Part shown: piece after piece, positions 29,114 to 40,700 of the stretch
How positions within the stretch are numbered: the first letter of the stretch is position 1
Layout of the letters: every line of letters begins with the position of its first letter
NCBI RefSeq assembly: GCF_014154935.1
Contig: NZ_JACEHH010000047.1
Span: 1 to 64,000, forward strand
Length of the DNA stretch: 64,000 nt
Reading direction: 5' to 3'
DNA from: Stieleria mannarensis
GTDB taxonomy: Bacteria > Planctomycetota > Planctomycetia > Pirellulales > Pirellulaceae
Notes under the pieces: generated by a model
What the model saw: only the letters and a program-made list of their open reading frames with translations
The model's database searches: none
Told to the model about the DNA's origin: nothing
Translations under genes and position numbers: made by a program

Positions 29114-29152
29114 CTACGCTCGCCAGAGCGTGGGAGACGCCGGGGATCCGAC
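29110..29152 (-). repeat. Dispersed stem-loop repeat, copy B (inverted)
   Basis: GTAGCTACGCTCGCCAGAGC contains the stem ACGCTC-GCCA-GAGCGT and is followed by GACGCCGGGGATCC. Its reverse complement matches the right half of copy A. Relative to copies A (left) and C the stem differs at two paired positions, and both differences keep the pairing. It begins inside the stop region of the transporter gene (stop at 29111-29113). Confidence 0.78.
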
Positions 29153-29361
29153 GCAAGCGACAATTAACCGGGGGGTGTGACATGCGAGCACTGCCAGGGT
29201 GTGACTCCCAAGGACACTTTCATCGCCCCAGTGCCCCGGTTAAGGGCACGCCTGCTTCGGCTCGGCTGCCCCGGGTGACCGGTCGGTCGATGCGTCGTAA
29301 AATGCGATCCGGCATCATCACAATCGAACAGTCCAGTCAACGGTTTAACGAGACAACAGTC

Positions 29362-30588
29362 ATGGCAGTAAAGAAGGTAGGCATCCTGACGGCGGGCGGA
29401 CTTGCGCCCTGCCTTTCTTCGGGAATCGGAGCTTTGATCGAGCGATACACCGAGGTGGCGCCCGAGGTCGAAATCATTTGTTATCGGTCCGGATACAAGG
29501 GCTTGCTGTTGGGCGACAGTTTTGTCGTCAACCAGACGGTCCGGGACAACGCCGCCCGACTGCACAAACGTGGCGGCAGCCCGATCGGCAACAGCCGCGT
29601 GAAATTGACCAACGTCGCCGACTGCGTCAAACGCGGCCTGATCCAAGAAGGGCAAGATCCATTGGCCGTCGCGGCCGAACAGCTTCGCAAGGACGGTGTG
29701 GATGTACTGCACACGATCGGCGGAGACGACACGAACACCACCGCGGCCGATCTGGCGGCGTTCCTGCGACAAAACGATTATGAACTGACCGTGGTCGGAC
29801 TGCCCAAGACCGTCGACAACGATGTCATTCCGATCAAACAAAGCCTGGGCGCGTGGACGGCTGCCGAACAGGGCGCGCGATTCTTTGAGAACGTCGTCGC
29901 CGAACAAAACGCCAATCCGCGGATGTTGATCGTGCACGAGGTGATGGGGCGAAACTGCGGCTGGCTGACTGCGGCGACGGCCGACAGTTACACCCAGTCG
30001 CTCGATCAACTGGAATTCCTGCCCGATGCCGGACTCAGCCGCGAGCGCGACGAAGTCCATGGGGTCTACATCCCGGAAATGGAATTCGACCTGGAAAAGG
30101 AAGCCGCTCGTCTGCGCGGTGTGATGGACGAACTGGATTGCGTCAACATCTTCATTTCCGAAGGTGCCGGCGTGGAAACGATTGTCAAAGAAATGCAATC
30201 GCGTGGGGAAGAAGTCCCGCAGGATGCCTTCGGGCACTACAAGCTGGATGCCGTGAACCCCGGCAAGTGGTTCGGCCAACAGTTCGCGGCAATGATCGGC
30301 GCCGAAAAGACACTGGTCCAGAAGAGCGGATACTTCAGCCGAGCCGCCCGCGCCAACGAGAAAGATCTGGCGTTGATCAAAAGCTGTGCCGACAAAGCGG
30401 TCGACTGTGCGATGGCCGGACAGGGCGGCGTGGTCGGCGAAGACGAAGAACGTGGTGATGAACTGCGGGCGATCGAATTCGAACGCATCCGCGGCGGCAA
30501 ACCCTTCAACAAGAACGCACCGTGGTTCGTCGATCTGCTCTCGGCCATCGGCCAACCCCACGACAGTCAACAGTTGCAGACAAGCTGA
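29362..30588 (+). CDS. pfp: Pyrophosphate-dependent 6-phosphofructokinase
   Basis: The 408-residue protein catalyses reversible phosphorylation of fructose 6-phosphate. It shows the PPi-type signatures: TIGGDDTNTTA, where the second Asp replaces the Gly of ATP-dependent enzymes and blocks the ATP site, and GLPKTVDNDVIP, where Lys replaces Gly of the ATP-type PGTIDND motif. MGRNCGWLTA and FISEGAGVE also fit. The reaction lies in glycolysis and gluconeogenesis in the cytoplasm. ATG 29362 (MAVKKVGILTAGGLAPCL) is chosen because the glycolytic fold starts there; the same frame is open far upstream, but that part overlaps the transporter in another frame. Confidence 0.94.
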   Translation: MAVKKVGILTAGGLAPCLSSGIGALIERYTEVAPEVEIICYRSGYKGLLLGDSFVVNQTVRDNAARLHKRGGSPIGNSRVKLTNVADCVKRGLIQEGQDPLAVAAEQLRKDGVDVLHTIGGDDTNTTAADLAAFLRQNDYELTVVGLPKTVDNDVIPIKQSLGAWTAAEQGARFFENVVAEQNANPRMLIVHEVMGRNCGWLTAATADSYTQSLDQLEFLPDAGLSRERDEVHGVYIPEMEFDLEKEAARLRGVMDELDCVNIFISEGAGVETIVKEMQSRGEEVPQDAFGHYKLDAVNPGKWFGQQFAAMIGAEKTLVQKSGYFSRAARANEKDLALIKSCADKAVDCAMAGQGGVVGEDEERGDELRAIEFERIRGGKPFNKNAPWFVDLLSAIGQPHDSQQLQTS

Positions 30589-30956
30589 CCCCAAGGCGGC
30601 ATATCACCAAGGCGAATCAAGCGCAACGGCGACCGCAGTCGCCACGCCGGATTGCCACGCATGTGATGGGACCAAATGCAAAAAGAGGACGCAGCCGTCC
30701 AATGTGTCCCATGGGGCTTAGCGGATGACCATTGCGCCGGCGAGCCGCAGGAAATGTGAACGCGGACGCTTTGGGGCATCATTGCGCACGCGTCATGATT
30801 CTTCGTTGACGCGTGAACTCGATCGGCGATCAGATCGATACCCGCTTCTGGATCGTTGTGGCAGTCTGCCGACATCTGACCGAATCTTGCGAGGGGTGGG
30901 CACCCCCACTAAACTTTGCATCGGATGCTGCCACCCGAGATTCATCGGATCCGATT
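30589..30956. other. Intergenic region with one short stem-loop
   Basis: About 368 bases between the phosphofructokinase and the beta-helix lipase gene. The frame of the next gene is open back to 30813, but the signature N terminus begins at 30957. A compact hairpin GGGGT-GGGC-ACCCC lies at 30893-30906, about 50 bases upstream of the start. No other gene was seen. Confidence 0.5.
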
Positions 30957-33900
30957 ATGCCACCAGTTTCACCTTGTCGCCGAAACCTTTTCAATCACCG
31001 CCGCCGAGTTCGCCGGAAAACGTTCGAACGCCTTGAGACTCGACGAGTTCTGACAACCTTGTTTGTCGATGGCATGGCTGCGTCCGGTGGCGACGGAGCG
31101 GATTGGACGTCAGCTTTTGTCAGCTTGGAATCGGCATTGGCCGAGGCCCGCTTACGAAACAACGACGTCGACTCAGCCAACGATGTCGACGAGGTTTGGA
31201 TCGCCGAAGGGACTTACCGACCTCAGCGAATCTGGGATTCCACCAGTCGGCGGCTCTCCACATTCGAGATTCCCAATGGCGTCTCTCTGGTCGGTGGATT
31301 CGCCGGATCGGAGACAGTAGCAGATCAGCGACCTAGAGAAGCCGATGGCACACTGGCTTTGTCGACGGTGCTGTCGGGAGACCTGGACGCAAACGACGAT
31401 CCCGCACTTCCGTTTACAAGTGTCCAAGAGCACCGGATCGACGAAAACGTGCTGACGGTGGTTTGGGTTCGCGGTGATCAATCCGTCAAGTTTGATGGCT
31501 TGACGATCACGGGCGGCTGGGCGGAGTCGACGAACATTGGTTTCGGCAACCCGACAGACATCGGACTCTTCGTAAAACATCTTGTCGGAGGCGCTGCGGT
31601 TCTGGTGACCGGATCCGGGACTGTCGATTTGGTCGATAGTGTCGTTTCACGCAACTATAGCGGGTTCGGCGGCGCGGTCCGCTCCGAAGTCTCACCGCTT
31701 GTGGTGGCAGGGACGCAATTCATCGAAAATGTAACCAATTCAATATCTGCGTCCAACGGCGGAGCGATCTACGCCGGCGGCGGTTTATCCGTGTCCTCCA
31801 GTGTGTTTGTCAAGAATGAAGCCGAAAAAGGAGGTGCGATCTATAGCGTGGCAGAGTCCACAGTGCAGGACTCCAGATTCGAGTTCAATCGCGCCGATGT
31901 GGGTGGTGCAGTCTATGCGGCTGCGAGCTTAGCTGTCTCTGAAACAGATTTTTTTGATAACGAATCGGTCGCCGGGATCTTTGGAGGCGGAGGAGCAATT
32001 CACGGTTCGGGGGCTGTCGAGGTATTTGGCGGAACATTCTCAGGCAATACGACAACGCAGGGTCTCGGCGGTGCGATTTGGGCCGAGCGAGTTGACCTCG
32101 ATAGCACGACATTTTCTGGCAACGTGGCTTTTCGTGAAGGCGGTGCCATCTACGCAACGCAACAGGTTTTGGCCAATGGATCGACGTTTATGGACAACCA
32201 GGGATCGATCGGCGGTGCGATCGCAACCGAATTGACCGGACAGACGACCCTCACCAATTCAACGATCAATCGGAATGTCTCCACTTCCCGAGTTGGCGCC
32301 GTCTCGACCGGCAGCGCGACAGTCCATGGATCGACAATTCAAGGCAATATTGCCGACCGTGGTATAGGGGGGATTGATGCGTTCGGCGATATCGTCGTGT
32401 CCGATTCATCGATTCGTGACAATCAAGGTGTCGGACTAGACGCTACCGGACGAATCGAGGTTACAAATTCACGAATCAGCGGAAACTCGAGCGGAGGGCT
32501 CACCGGGGGCGTCGTCACAGTTGCCGACTCAACCATCGCCGACAACGAGGATGGTGGTGGGATCATCGCGAAGACCTCATTGACGATGACCGACAGCATC
32601 GTTCGCAACAATTCGAAGACGGGCGACGGCGGCGGTATCCTTTCCAATGCGATCAACATCACGGACTCGACGATTTACTCGAACCGGAGCACCGGTGCTG
32701 GGGGAGGCGTCTCTCGCTTTTCCGGATCCGCGTCCGCAAACTTTATCATCTCGGGTTCATCGATCTCGAATAACACCGCAGGAAGTTCGGGAGGTGCGAT
32801 TTGGGGACGCGATCTCAACTTGATTGATTCTCGAGTCTCAGCCAATGTCGCGACCGGCGACGGCGGCGGCATTCTAGGAGAACGGATGACGATCACAGGA
32901 TCCGTGTTGACCTCGAATAAGTCAGGGCTTCGGGGAGGTGCAGTCTCGGCGACCGAGCTTGACATTGAAGAATCGGTTCTTTCCAGCAACGAATCCGAGT
33001 CTGATGGCGGCGCGGTCAAAGCGTCCCAAGTCGCCGTCACCCGATCGCGACTCGATCGCAATGAATCAGGCGGCGGCGGTGGTGCTGTCCATGCGGATTC
33101 CGTCACGGCGATTGATTCGTCTTTCAACGAAAATATTGCCACGGGAACCGGTGGGGCCTTTTCGACCAGCAGTTTCACGGCTCAGCGAAGCAACTTTTTT
33201 GGCAATCATTCCGGGGGACGTGGCGGTGCGGCGTTGGGAAATGGAACGATCATCGAGTCGACCTTGATCGGTAACGTCGCCGCCGCGGATGGCGGTGCCG
33301 TCTATGGCGACGTCATCGCCGAGGCGAGTACCTTCTTGAAAAACCAAAGTGGGGGACAGGGTGGGGCGATTCGTGGTAGTAATGTTTCGCTTTTTGAGAC
33401 CGATGTTCTGTACAACGAATCGCAAGACGATGGCGGAGGCATTCATGGGTATATCATTTCGTTGAATGCTTCAGAAGTGCTGAACAATAGGTCGCAAACG
33501 CGAGGCGGAGGCATCTATGGTTCTCAAGTCCAACTGTCCACATCGAAGGTGCTGGCGAACATCGCCGGCGGCGATGGCGGCGGAATCTATGTTACCGGCG
33601 GAGTTGATTCGTCGTCGTCGAAAATTGGAAACAATGAGGCGGGAGGGAACGGTGGTGGTGTCCATGGAAGCATCGATGCGACTAACACAACGGTGTCGAG
33701 AAATGAGGCGGGGGGCGATTTCGGTGGCGGAATCTTTGGCGGTGCGACACTCGTCGATAGCCGAGTGAGCAGCAACACGGCGAGCACCCTAGGTGGCGGC
33801 ATCTACGGCGGTGTCTCCGAATTGGCCGGAACCACCGTCGTCGGAAACGGACTCATCTCGCCACCGGACCGGTTGGATCCTGCCACCAATGAACCTGTCC

Positions 33901-36900
33901 GCGAGTATCACGATTATCCCCGCGATGGGCAGGGGGCGATCGTGGACTACAACCGCATCGTCTACCGGCCTGGCGAAGACATCTACTCTACCGGGCGATC
34001 GCTCCAAACCACCGATAGCACGATCGGTGAGCTCAATCACCATTACAGCCCGGTCACCGTCGTCGGCTTAACGGCGGTGATCGGCACGCTTTCGATCGAG
34101 TTCGGCCAACCCGCGACTTTCGATGGCTCGGATTCGATCGAAGCCACCGCGTACAACTGGGACTTAGACCATGACGGTGAATACGACGACGGTTCGGGAC
34201 AAACACTCAGGAAGACCTGGGCCGAACTGGATTCGCTGGGCTTCTCTGTCGGTGTCCACTACATCGGATTGCAGGTCTCGAGCGTTGATGAGCAAGGGGA
34301 GCCGATTTTTGACACCGCCGTCGCGCGCATCACCGTCTTTTCCACTGACGAACAAGACGATGATCAGCCAATTCATCCGGAGATTGTCGCACGTTATCTC
34401 GCCTATGAAGACCTGGAGCCTGAAACGCAAGTCGGCTATGGCAACTACGTTGTTGACAAGGTGTTTCGTAGCGGCGAGTTCTTTGCGATCGGTTTGGTTT
34501 TAAGGACCGCCCAGGGGGAGGAAAGTGAGCCGATCTTAGCCTTCCGTGGCACCGACTCGAACGTCGAGCTGTTGACAATCGATACCAACGTCAATGGTGT
34601 CGGGTACTCCCAATACGTCAACAACCGTAGCGCCATCCGATCCTGGCTGACCGAGCAGAAAGGTCAGGGCAACGCGGTGCAATTAGTTGGGCACTCACTC
34701 GGAGGAGCACTCGCCCAATGGTTCGCTGTCGATTGGTTGCAACTGGATCCGACAAACCGTCTGGCAGCGATCACCACTTACAATTCTCCCGGGATCGACA
34801 GCGAGTTTGCTGAGCTATTCGATGCCCGCCGTGCCGGGGCCGTGGTGCACCATATTGTCGACGGCGATTTCGTTTCGATGGCGGGTGATCGGTTCATTGA
34901 CGGACAGGTCAAATCCTATTTTATGAACACCCTCTCACCGATCAACAAACATCTCCTGCCGGTCCAACTGCCTCAGGTGCCGGTTGCGGGAAGCCGCGAA
35001 GGAGACTCCAAAGCATGTGATTCGGGGAGTGTTCGCTGCAACCCGGGTGTCACCCCAGGCGATCTCACGATCGAGTCGCTCAATAGTTTCTGGTTTCACT
35101 ACACCAGTTATGAGTACTACGGCGTTCTGTTGGCGGCACAGATCGCATTCGGAGCCGCTGATGACGTCGGCGTGGCGATCTCGGGGCGGCGATTTCAACC
35201 CGCGATGCTGGTTTTTCGAGGGACCGCCGAGTTTGCACGGACTCAATTCGGGCAGACCCTTCCTCAGATTCTGGGCGTCGAACCCGTCGACCCGACGCTC
35301 GATAAATTAGTGATTGATGAGATCAAGGCGCCGTTCTTGCCCTTCTCGTTGAAGAAGTTGGAACTCGAGCGTACCCCAGAGCATGGTGTGAAGGTCGGCG
35401 CTACATTCGACTTTCCATTTGTTGATCTACGCGGTGAGCTTGAATTCCGAGCCAGCCAAATCTATTCGGCTCGAATCGAGATCTCGCCCGAAAAGCCCTG
35501 GCCAATCTTTACGTCCGGCCTGTTCCTTTCCAAGGCTGGGCTGGAGGTGGGGAACTTGACACGTTTCTTTTCCGTCGAACCCCGACCAGGAGAGCCGCCT
35601 GAAAAGTTGCGGCTCACGGGTATCGGCGAACTGACCTTCCTGCCGGAAGCGGAGCTCGAGTTCCCTAAGGAGCTCGAACGATGGACGGGGAGTCTCAGTT
35701 TGAGTGTGGCCCTGGCGAAATTTGGCGGCGAATTGACGGTTGAAATCTACAAACTCGATGATCAATGGTTCATTGACTTTTCCGATGCTGAAGCCGAATT
35801 CAGTCTCGTCCTGGCGGAATTCAACGGTGCACCTGTTTTTCGGCTCGCACACGGAACGGGGTCGGTCAACATCGATCCAGATCAGGATCGCTCTGTCATC
35901 GAAGGAACGATCGAACTGCTCGGCGGTGTGATTCACGGTGAAGCGCAAATCGTGATGGATAGCTCCTCCGAGAGAGACGAATTGCGTCTGAGGGATCAAT
36001 TGGTCGTCGACATCGCCCAGATCATTCCCTTCGTCGACTTTGATCCATCGGTCTATACCACAACACTCTATGTCACCGACGACACGAATAATCGAAGCAA
36101 CGAGTTCTTGCGAGTCGAAGCGTCGGAAGTGGGATGGTTCAACGTCGGTTTCGAAGCTCGATTTGACGGAACCTTCGATTACTGGATCGGCATGCGTGAA
36201 GAAACGCCGGCGACGGCAGTCGGTACGAGAGCATACCGATCCTCCTCCACCCTCTCACCCCGGACTGCCGTTGTCATTCAATCCGAGTCGCCTGTCGGTT
36301 CACGCCAATTGAGGATTCGCAAGCCGGACGGAACGGTCATTCTACAAAACGAATTCAACAACCTCCCGGACATCGCTTTGAGCACAAGCATTGTTGGTGA
36401 AACAGTGCGCGTCTTAAAGATTCAGCAGGATTCCAGCACCGTGCGGACGTGGGTGATTGATTTTGTAGAAGGTGATCTGAATATACAGACGTCCTATTTT
36501 GTTGACGATACTCCTCCCAGTTTGCAAATTGATCCTCCGACGACGATGGCTGACGGATCCGTCGGTTTGAGTTTTCAATTGACGGACCCAGATTCCGACG
36601 CTCGGGTGAGTTTTTATCTCGACCATGATCACGAAGGATTCGATGGATACGAGATCGCCCGCAATCTTGGCGAGACAGAACAGTCCTTCCGTTGGCAACC
36701 GTATGGCCTACGATCGGGAACCTACTACGTCTACTCGGTGGTTCGCGATGGAGTGAATCCTCCGATCGCCGCGTACCTTGATCAACAGGTAACGATCGAA
36801 ACGTCCGCCGAATTGATGGTCACCGATTCAAGTGGTGTCCAAGATGACCAATACGTACATTTTGGCAATCGCACGGCGGATTCCACAAACAGCGAACTCC

Positions 36901-37709
36901 ATTGGTTCACGCTCGAAAACATTGGCAACGGGCCCGCCGACATTGATGATCTAATTGTGACCGGTCAAAGTATCAATGAATTCGATGTGACCTATGACGG
37001 TGTTCCGCTGTCGGGCAGTCCATCGCAAAAGCGAGTCATCTACCCCGGCGAATCAGTTCGGGTCGAGTTGCAAGCGTTCCCGCAAAGTGGCGGAGCCAAA
37101 TTCATTGACCTTCAAATCGACGGCAACTTTCAACAGCGTCCATTGACACTATCAGCGACGATGCGGTCCTTGCCCCGTGCCGCCAAGGTGTTGTCCGCTG
37201 AAATCGACGATGCGAGCGGGCAACGCTCGATCATTCGGACGATAACGGTTACCTTTGATAAATTGGTTGACATTGATCCAAACGCGTTCACGGTGACGAA
37301 GGTGGGAACGTTAGGCGGCCCCGTCGATGTGCAGGTCAAGCACTTTTGCGACGTCGCTGGGAACACCACGGTAAAGCTTGAGTTTTCCGGGGAACAGACC
37401 ATAAACGGTAGCCTGCTTGATGGTCATTACGAACTGATCATTGATGCAGACCAGGTCTTTTCGGAAGGTTTGCTACTCGACGGCGGCTCCGGAGCCGGTA
37501 CGGATTATGTGGATCATTTCTTTCGCTTCTTTGGCGACAGCGATGGAGACGGGGACGTCGACGGCCAAGACTACGGCCGATTCGGACTCACCTTTTTGCG
37601 AAACAGTGATCGTGAAGGATTCGATCCGATCTTTGACTTCGATCGTGATGGCGATGTCGACGGACAAGACTACGGCCAATTCGGACTGCGTTTCTTGCGA
37701 ACGCTGTAG
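30957..37709 (+). CDS. Giant beta-helix surface protein with internal class 3 lipase domain and dockerin-like end
   Basis: The 2250-residue protein starts at ATG 30957 with an Arg-rich leader and an LEPR-XLL-like motif (FERLETRRVLT). About 900 residues of GGAIYA / GGGIYG / SNNTAGSSGG repeats follow, typical of parallel beta-helix or polymorphic membrane protein stalks. After a PKD-like part (NWDLDHDGEYDDG) comes a class 3 lipase-like domain with AFRGTDSN, VQLVGHSLGGALAQW (Ser1247), TYNSPGID and HHIVDGDFVSMAG (likely acid region). The C terminus carries an Ig-like segment and a double EF-hand dockerin-like module (SDGDGDVDGQDYGRFG and DRDGDVDGQDYGQFG). It is probably an exported surface enzyme or adhesin. 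The catalytic His is not certain. A related gene follows 77 bases downstream. Confidence 0.87.
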   Translation: MPPVSPCRRNLFNHRRRVRRKTFERLETRRVLTTLFVDGMAASGGDGADWTSAFVSLESALAEARLRNNDVDSANDVDEVWIAEGTYRPQRIWDSTSRRLSTFEIPNGVSLVGGFAGSETVADQRPREADGTLALSTVLSGDLDANDDPALPFTSVQEHRIDENVLTVVWVRGDQSVKFDGLTITGGWAESTNIGFGNPTDIGLFVKHLVGGAAVLVTGSGTVDLVDSVVSRNYSGFGGAVRSEVSPLVVAGTQFIENVTNSISASNGGAIYAGGGLSVSSSVFVKNEAEKGGAIYSVAESTVQDSRFEFNRADVGGAVYAAASLAVSETDFFDNESVAGIFGGGGAIHGSGAVEVFGGTFSGNTTTQGLGGAIWAERVDLDSTTFSGNVAFREGGAIYATQQVLANGSTFMDNQGSIGGAIATELTGQTTLTNSTINRNVSTSRVGAVSTGSATVHGSTIQGNIADRGIGGIDAFGDIVVSDSSIRDNQGVGLDATGRIEVTNSRISGNSSGGLTGGVVTVADSTIADNEDGGGIIAKTSLTMTDSIVRNNSKTGDGGGILSNAINITDSTIYSNRSTGAGGGVSRFSGSASANFIISGSSISNNTAGSSGGAIWGRDLNLIDSRVSANVATGDGGGILGERMTITGSVLTSNKSGLRGGAVSATELDIEESVLSSNESESDGGAVKASQVAVTRSRLDRNESGGGGGAVHADSVTAIDSSFNENIATGTGGAFSTSSFTAQRSNFFGNHSGGRGGAALGNGTIIESTLIGNVAAADGGAVYGDVIAEASTFLKNQSGGQGGAIRGSNVSLFETDVLYNESQDDGGGIHGYIISLNASEVLNNRSQTRGGGIYGSQVQLSTSKVLANIAGGDGGGIYVTGGVDSSSSKIGNNEAGGNGGGVHGSIDATNTTVSRNEAGGDFGGGIFGGATLVDSRVSSNTASTLGGGIYGGVSELAGTTVVGNGLISPPDRLDPATNEPVREYHDYPRDGQGAIVDYNRIVYRPGEDIYSTGRSLQTTDSTIGELNHHYSPVTVVGLTAVIGTLSIEFGQPATFDGSDSIEATAYNWDLDHDGEYDDGSGQTLRKTWAELDSLGFSVGVHYIGLQVSSVDEQGEPIFDTAVARITVFSTDEQDDDQPIHPEIVARYLAYEDLEPETQVGYGNYVVDKVFRSGEFFAIGLVLRTAQGEESEPILAFRGTDSNVELLTIDTNVNGVGYSQYVNNRSAIRSWLTEQKGQGNAVQLVGHSLGGALAQWFAVDWLQLDPTNRLAAITTYNSPGIDSEFAELFDARRAGAVVHHIVDGDFVSMAGDRFIDGQVKSYFMNTLSPINKHLLPVQLPQVPVAGSREGDSKACDSGSVRCNPGVTPGDLTIESLNSFWFHYTSYEYYGVLLAAQIAFGAADDVGVAISGRRFQPAMLVFRGTAEFARTQFGQTLPQILGVEPVDPTLDKLVIDEIKAPFLPFSLKKLELERTPEHGVKVGATFDFPFVDLRGELEFRASQIYSARIEISPEKPWPIFTSGLFLSKAGLEVGNLTRFFSVEPRPGEPPEKLRLTGIGELTFLPEAELEFPKELERWTGSLSLSVALAKFGGELTVEIYKLDDQWFIDFSDAEAEFSLVLAEFNGAPVFRLAHGTGSVNIDPDQDRSVIEGTIELLGGVIHGEAQIVMDSSSERDELRLRDQLVVDIAQIIPFVDFDPSVYTTTLYVTDDTNNRSNEFLRVEASEVGWFNVGFEARFDGTFDYWIGMREETPATAVGTRAYRSSSTLSPRTAVVIQSESPVGSRQLRIRKPDGTVILQNEFNNLPDIALSTSIVGETVRVLKIQQDSSTVRTWVIDFVEGDLNIQTSYFVDDTPPSLQIDPPTTMADGSVGLSFQLTDPDSDARVSFYLDHDHEGFDGYEIARNLGETEQSFRWQPYGLRSGTYYVYSVVRDGVNPPIAAYLDQQVTIETSAELMVTDSSGVQDDQYVHFGNRTADSTNSELHWFTLENIGNGPADIDDLIVTGQSINEFDVTYDGVPLSGSPSQKRVIYPGESVRVELQAFPQSGGAKFIDLQIDGNFQQRPLTLSATMRSLPRAAKVLSAEIDDASGQRSIIRTITVTFDKLVDIDPNAFTVTKVGTLGGPVDVQVKHFCDVAGNTTVKLEFSGEQTINGSLLDGHYELIIDADQVFSEGLLLDGGSGAGTDYVDHFFRFFGDSDGDGDVDGQDYGRFGLTFLRNSDREGFDPIFDFDRDGDVDGQDYGQFGLRFLRTL

Positions 37710-37786
37710 CATTCACTTTCGACGCATCGGCAATTGGAGCTCGGGGTTTTGTGCCTTCGCGGGGAAAATTTAGGTAGCATTATTCG

Positions 37787-40700
37787 ATGAAGATCAAGGG
37801 CAAGAAGAAGCGTCGTTCGTTACCCGAGCGACGGGCTCATCGATGGTTGCGGTTTGAGCACTGTGAACGGCGCGACCTATTGGCAAGTCTCACCGTGACG
37901 TCGACCACCGATGTATCCGATCCGAACGACGGTGTCCTCACGCTGAGAGAGGCGATCGAACAGGCGAACATGTTGCCGGGGCGCGACGTGATCGGATTTG
38001 ATGTTCCAGGGGATGGCGTGCAGATCATTTCCCCGGCGTCGCCATTGCCAGAGATCACCGATGACCTTGTGATCGACGGCCGATTGATGAGTGGTGACCA
38101 ATCACACCCCTACATCGAAATCCAAGGTCCAGAGGTCGATGACGCTGTGGGGATACGTGTTTCCGCGGACAATACCAGTATTTTCGGGCTGGCGATCAAC
38201 GGATTCCGTGGAGGAGGGATCTCAGTCGGAGCCGTCGTTTCGTTCGTTCTTGAGTCGAGCTTTCTTGGAACGGACGCAACGGGTCAGAGCGATCGTGGGA
38301 ACCAGGCTTTTGGGCTCATGCTTGATGGTTCGGTCGGCGCGAGAATTGGTGGAACCGAGGTCGGTGCAGGCAACGTCATTTCTGGTAACGGAGACCAGAC
38401 CTCTCCAGCTGACGGAATCCGAATCCGTGGCGGCAATGGGCACCGAATAGAGGGGAATAGAATCGGCACGACGATCGACGGGACCGCGGCGATCGCAAAT
38501 TCGAATGACGGAATTCATCTTTACGCGGGAGCCCGCGAAGTCACGATTGGCGGACCGACCGTGGCCCACCGCAATATCATATCGGGAAATGCTTTTGACG
38601 GCATCGAAATCAATGGTCAATCAACGAGAGAGAACCGGGTCACCGGGAATTTCATCGGGACAGATGCTCTCGGTTTGGCAGCGATACCCAACCTAGATGG
38701 TGTCGAACTGGACAATACATCCGGAAATTTCATCGGATCACCCGAGCATGGTGGAGGCAATCTGCTCTCGGGAAACAGCAGCGACGGGATCGAAGTGGTT
38801 CGAGAGGCGACCGGTAATCTCATTCGTGCGAACCGTATTGGTACCGACCACACCGGAATGCATGCGATTGCTAATGTCCGCAATGGGATCTTGATCTTGA
38901 ATGGTGCAAATGCAAACACGATCGGAGGTGTTACCGAAAGTTCGCGGAATGTTATTTCGGGCAATGGTTCTGATGGCATCGAAATATCCGGGACCGGAAC
39001 GAACAGCAATATTGTTCAGGGGAACTTGATTGGCGTCGCAGGCGATGGAACGATCGCTCTGGGTAATGGTAATGATGGTGTGTATCTTCTAGCAGGCGCC
39101 TCCTTGAACCAGATTGGTGGCACGACTCGTGGAAGCATGAATGTCATCTCAGGCAATCTTTATGACGGCGTGGAAATCAATGGGATCGGGACGACTTTGA
39201 ATCGAATCGAAGGAAACCGGATTGGAACCGATTCGACAGGGAGCAGGGCGATCGGAAATGGCAGTGACGGCGTCGAGTTGGACTTTGCCATGTCAAACAC
39301 TGTCGGAGGTCGAGACAGCGGCGCCGGAAACGTCATCGGCGGAAACGGCTCCGATGGAATTGAAGCACACAACGGCTCCGCCGCAAACAAGATCTTCGGT
39401 AATTGGATCGGTGTCGGGGCAGATAACGTCACCAATCTCAGCAATGCTCACACCGGAATCCGGCTCAATGCCGGATCCGAGGACTTTCAGATCGGCGGCA
39501 CCGTGCCGGGAGAATCCAACGCCATCGCGTTTAACAATCGTCAAGGTGTGATGGTGAGCGAAACCGGGGCAGTGAGAAACCGGATTCGCGGCAATTCCAT
39601 TTATTTCAATACCAAGCTCGGTATCGAACTCGCCGAAACCGGCGCCGACGGCGTTTCCGCTGTCCTCGGACGCAACGCAAATGACACTCTTGATTCCGAT
39701 GGCGGAGCGAACACCGGGCAGAACCACCCGGTACTTCATCAAGCCGTGGCCACCGGATCGACTCTTCTCGTCGAAGGTGTACTGAATAGTCGTCCGAATC
39801 AATCCTACTGGATCGATCTCTATTCCAACTCAGGGACGCTAGGAATCAACGAGGGAGAATCCTGGATTGGGGCCACCGAGACCACGACTGATTCGGTGGG
39901 CAGCGTAGGTTTTTCGGTACCAGTGGCCGGCGTTTCTGCTGTTGGTCAAACCATTACCGCCACTGCGACGGACGCCGACGGAAACACCTCCGAGTTCTCA
40001 ATCGGACTGGAGGTTGTCGATGCCAGCGGACGGCCGTTGATTCACGTCCGCGATGCCGGCGTGATTGAGGGCAACGACGGAACCATCGAAGCAATCTTTG
40101 ATGTTCAACTGTCAAAGCCGTTCCACGATACGGTAACGGTAAGCTATGAAACGATGTCCGTGACGGCCGTTGCCGGAGAAGACTTTCTCGCCGCCGAGGG
40201 CAGTCTCTCGTTTTCACCCGGGGTCACGCAGCAATCCGTTTCGGTGCTCGTTTCTGGGGACGGTGAAGACGAGGAGCTTGAGCATTTCTTATTGATGTTG
40301 TCGGCCCCCGAGATGGGTTTTATAGGGAAACGAGAGGCAATCGGTTGGATTTCCGATGATGACCACCCAGGAGAAACGATGGTGCCACTCGGCGCCGGCG
40401 CCAGTGACACCTCTGAATTCATGCTCGGTTCGGTTCATGTCAATGTCGTCGCATTCGAATCCGACGGTAGGATGGACAATGTCCTCGAACGATGGTCACC
40501 AAGTCAAAAAGTCGATTTCCGGCAGAAAGTGAATGAAGGATTGCAGTGGTGGGAGGAGGTTCTAGACAGACGGGGGGCCACGCATGATTTGAACTTCCAG
40601 GTCGACTTTCAATTTCTCGATCATCCCATCGAAATCCCGTATGAACCAATTGCCGGTAACTTTGGTGACCAGAGCGACTGGACGAACGCCTTTCTTGATG

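Noticed and set aside
28660-29361. Upstream extension of the phosphofructokinase frame (234 codons)
   Set aside because: It overlaps the transporter gene in another frame, and the enzyme begins with its usual N terminus at 29362.
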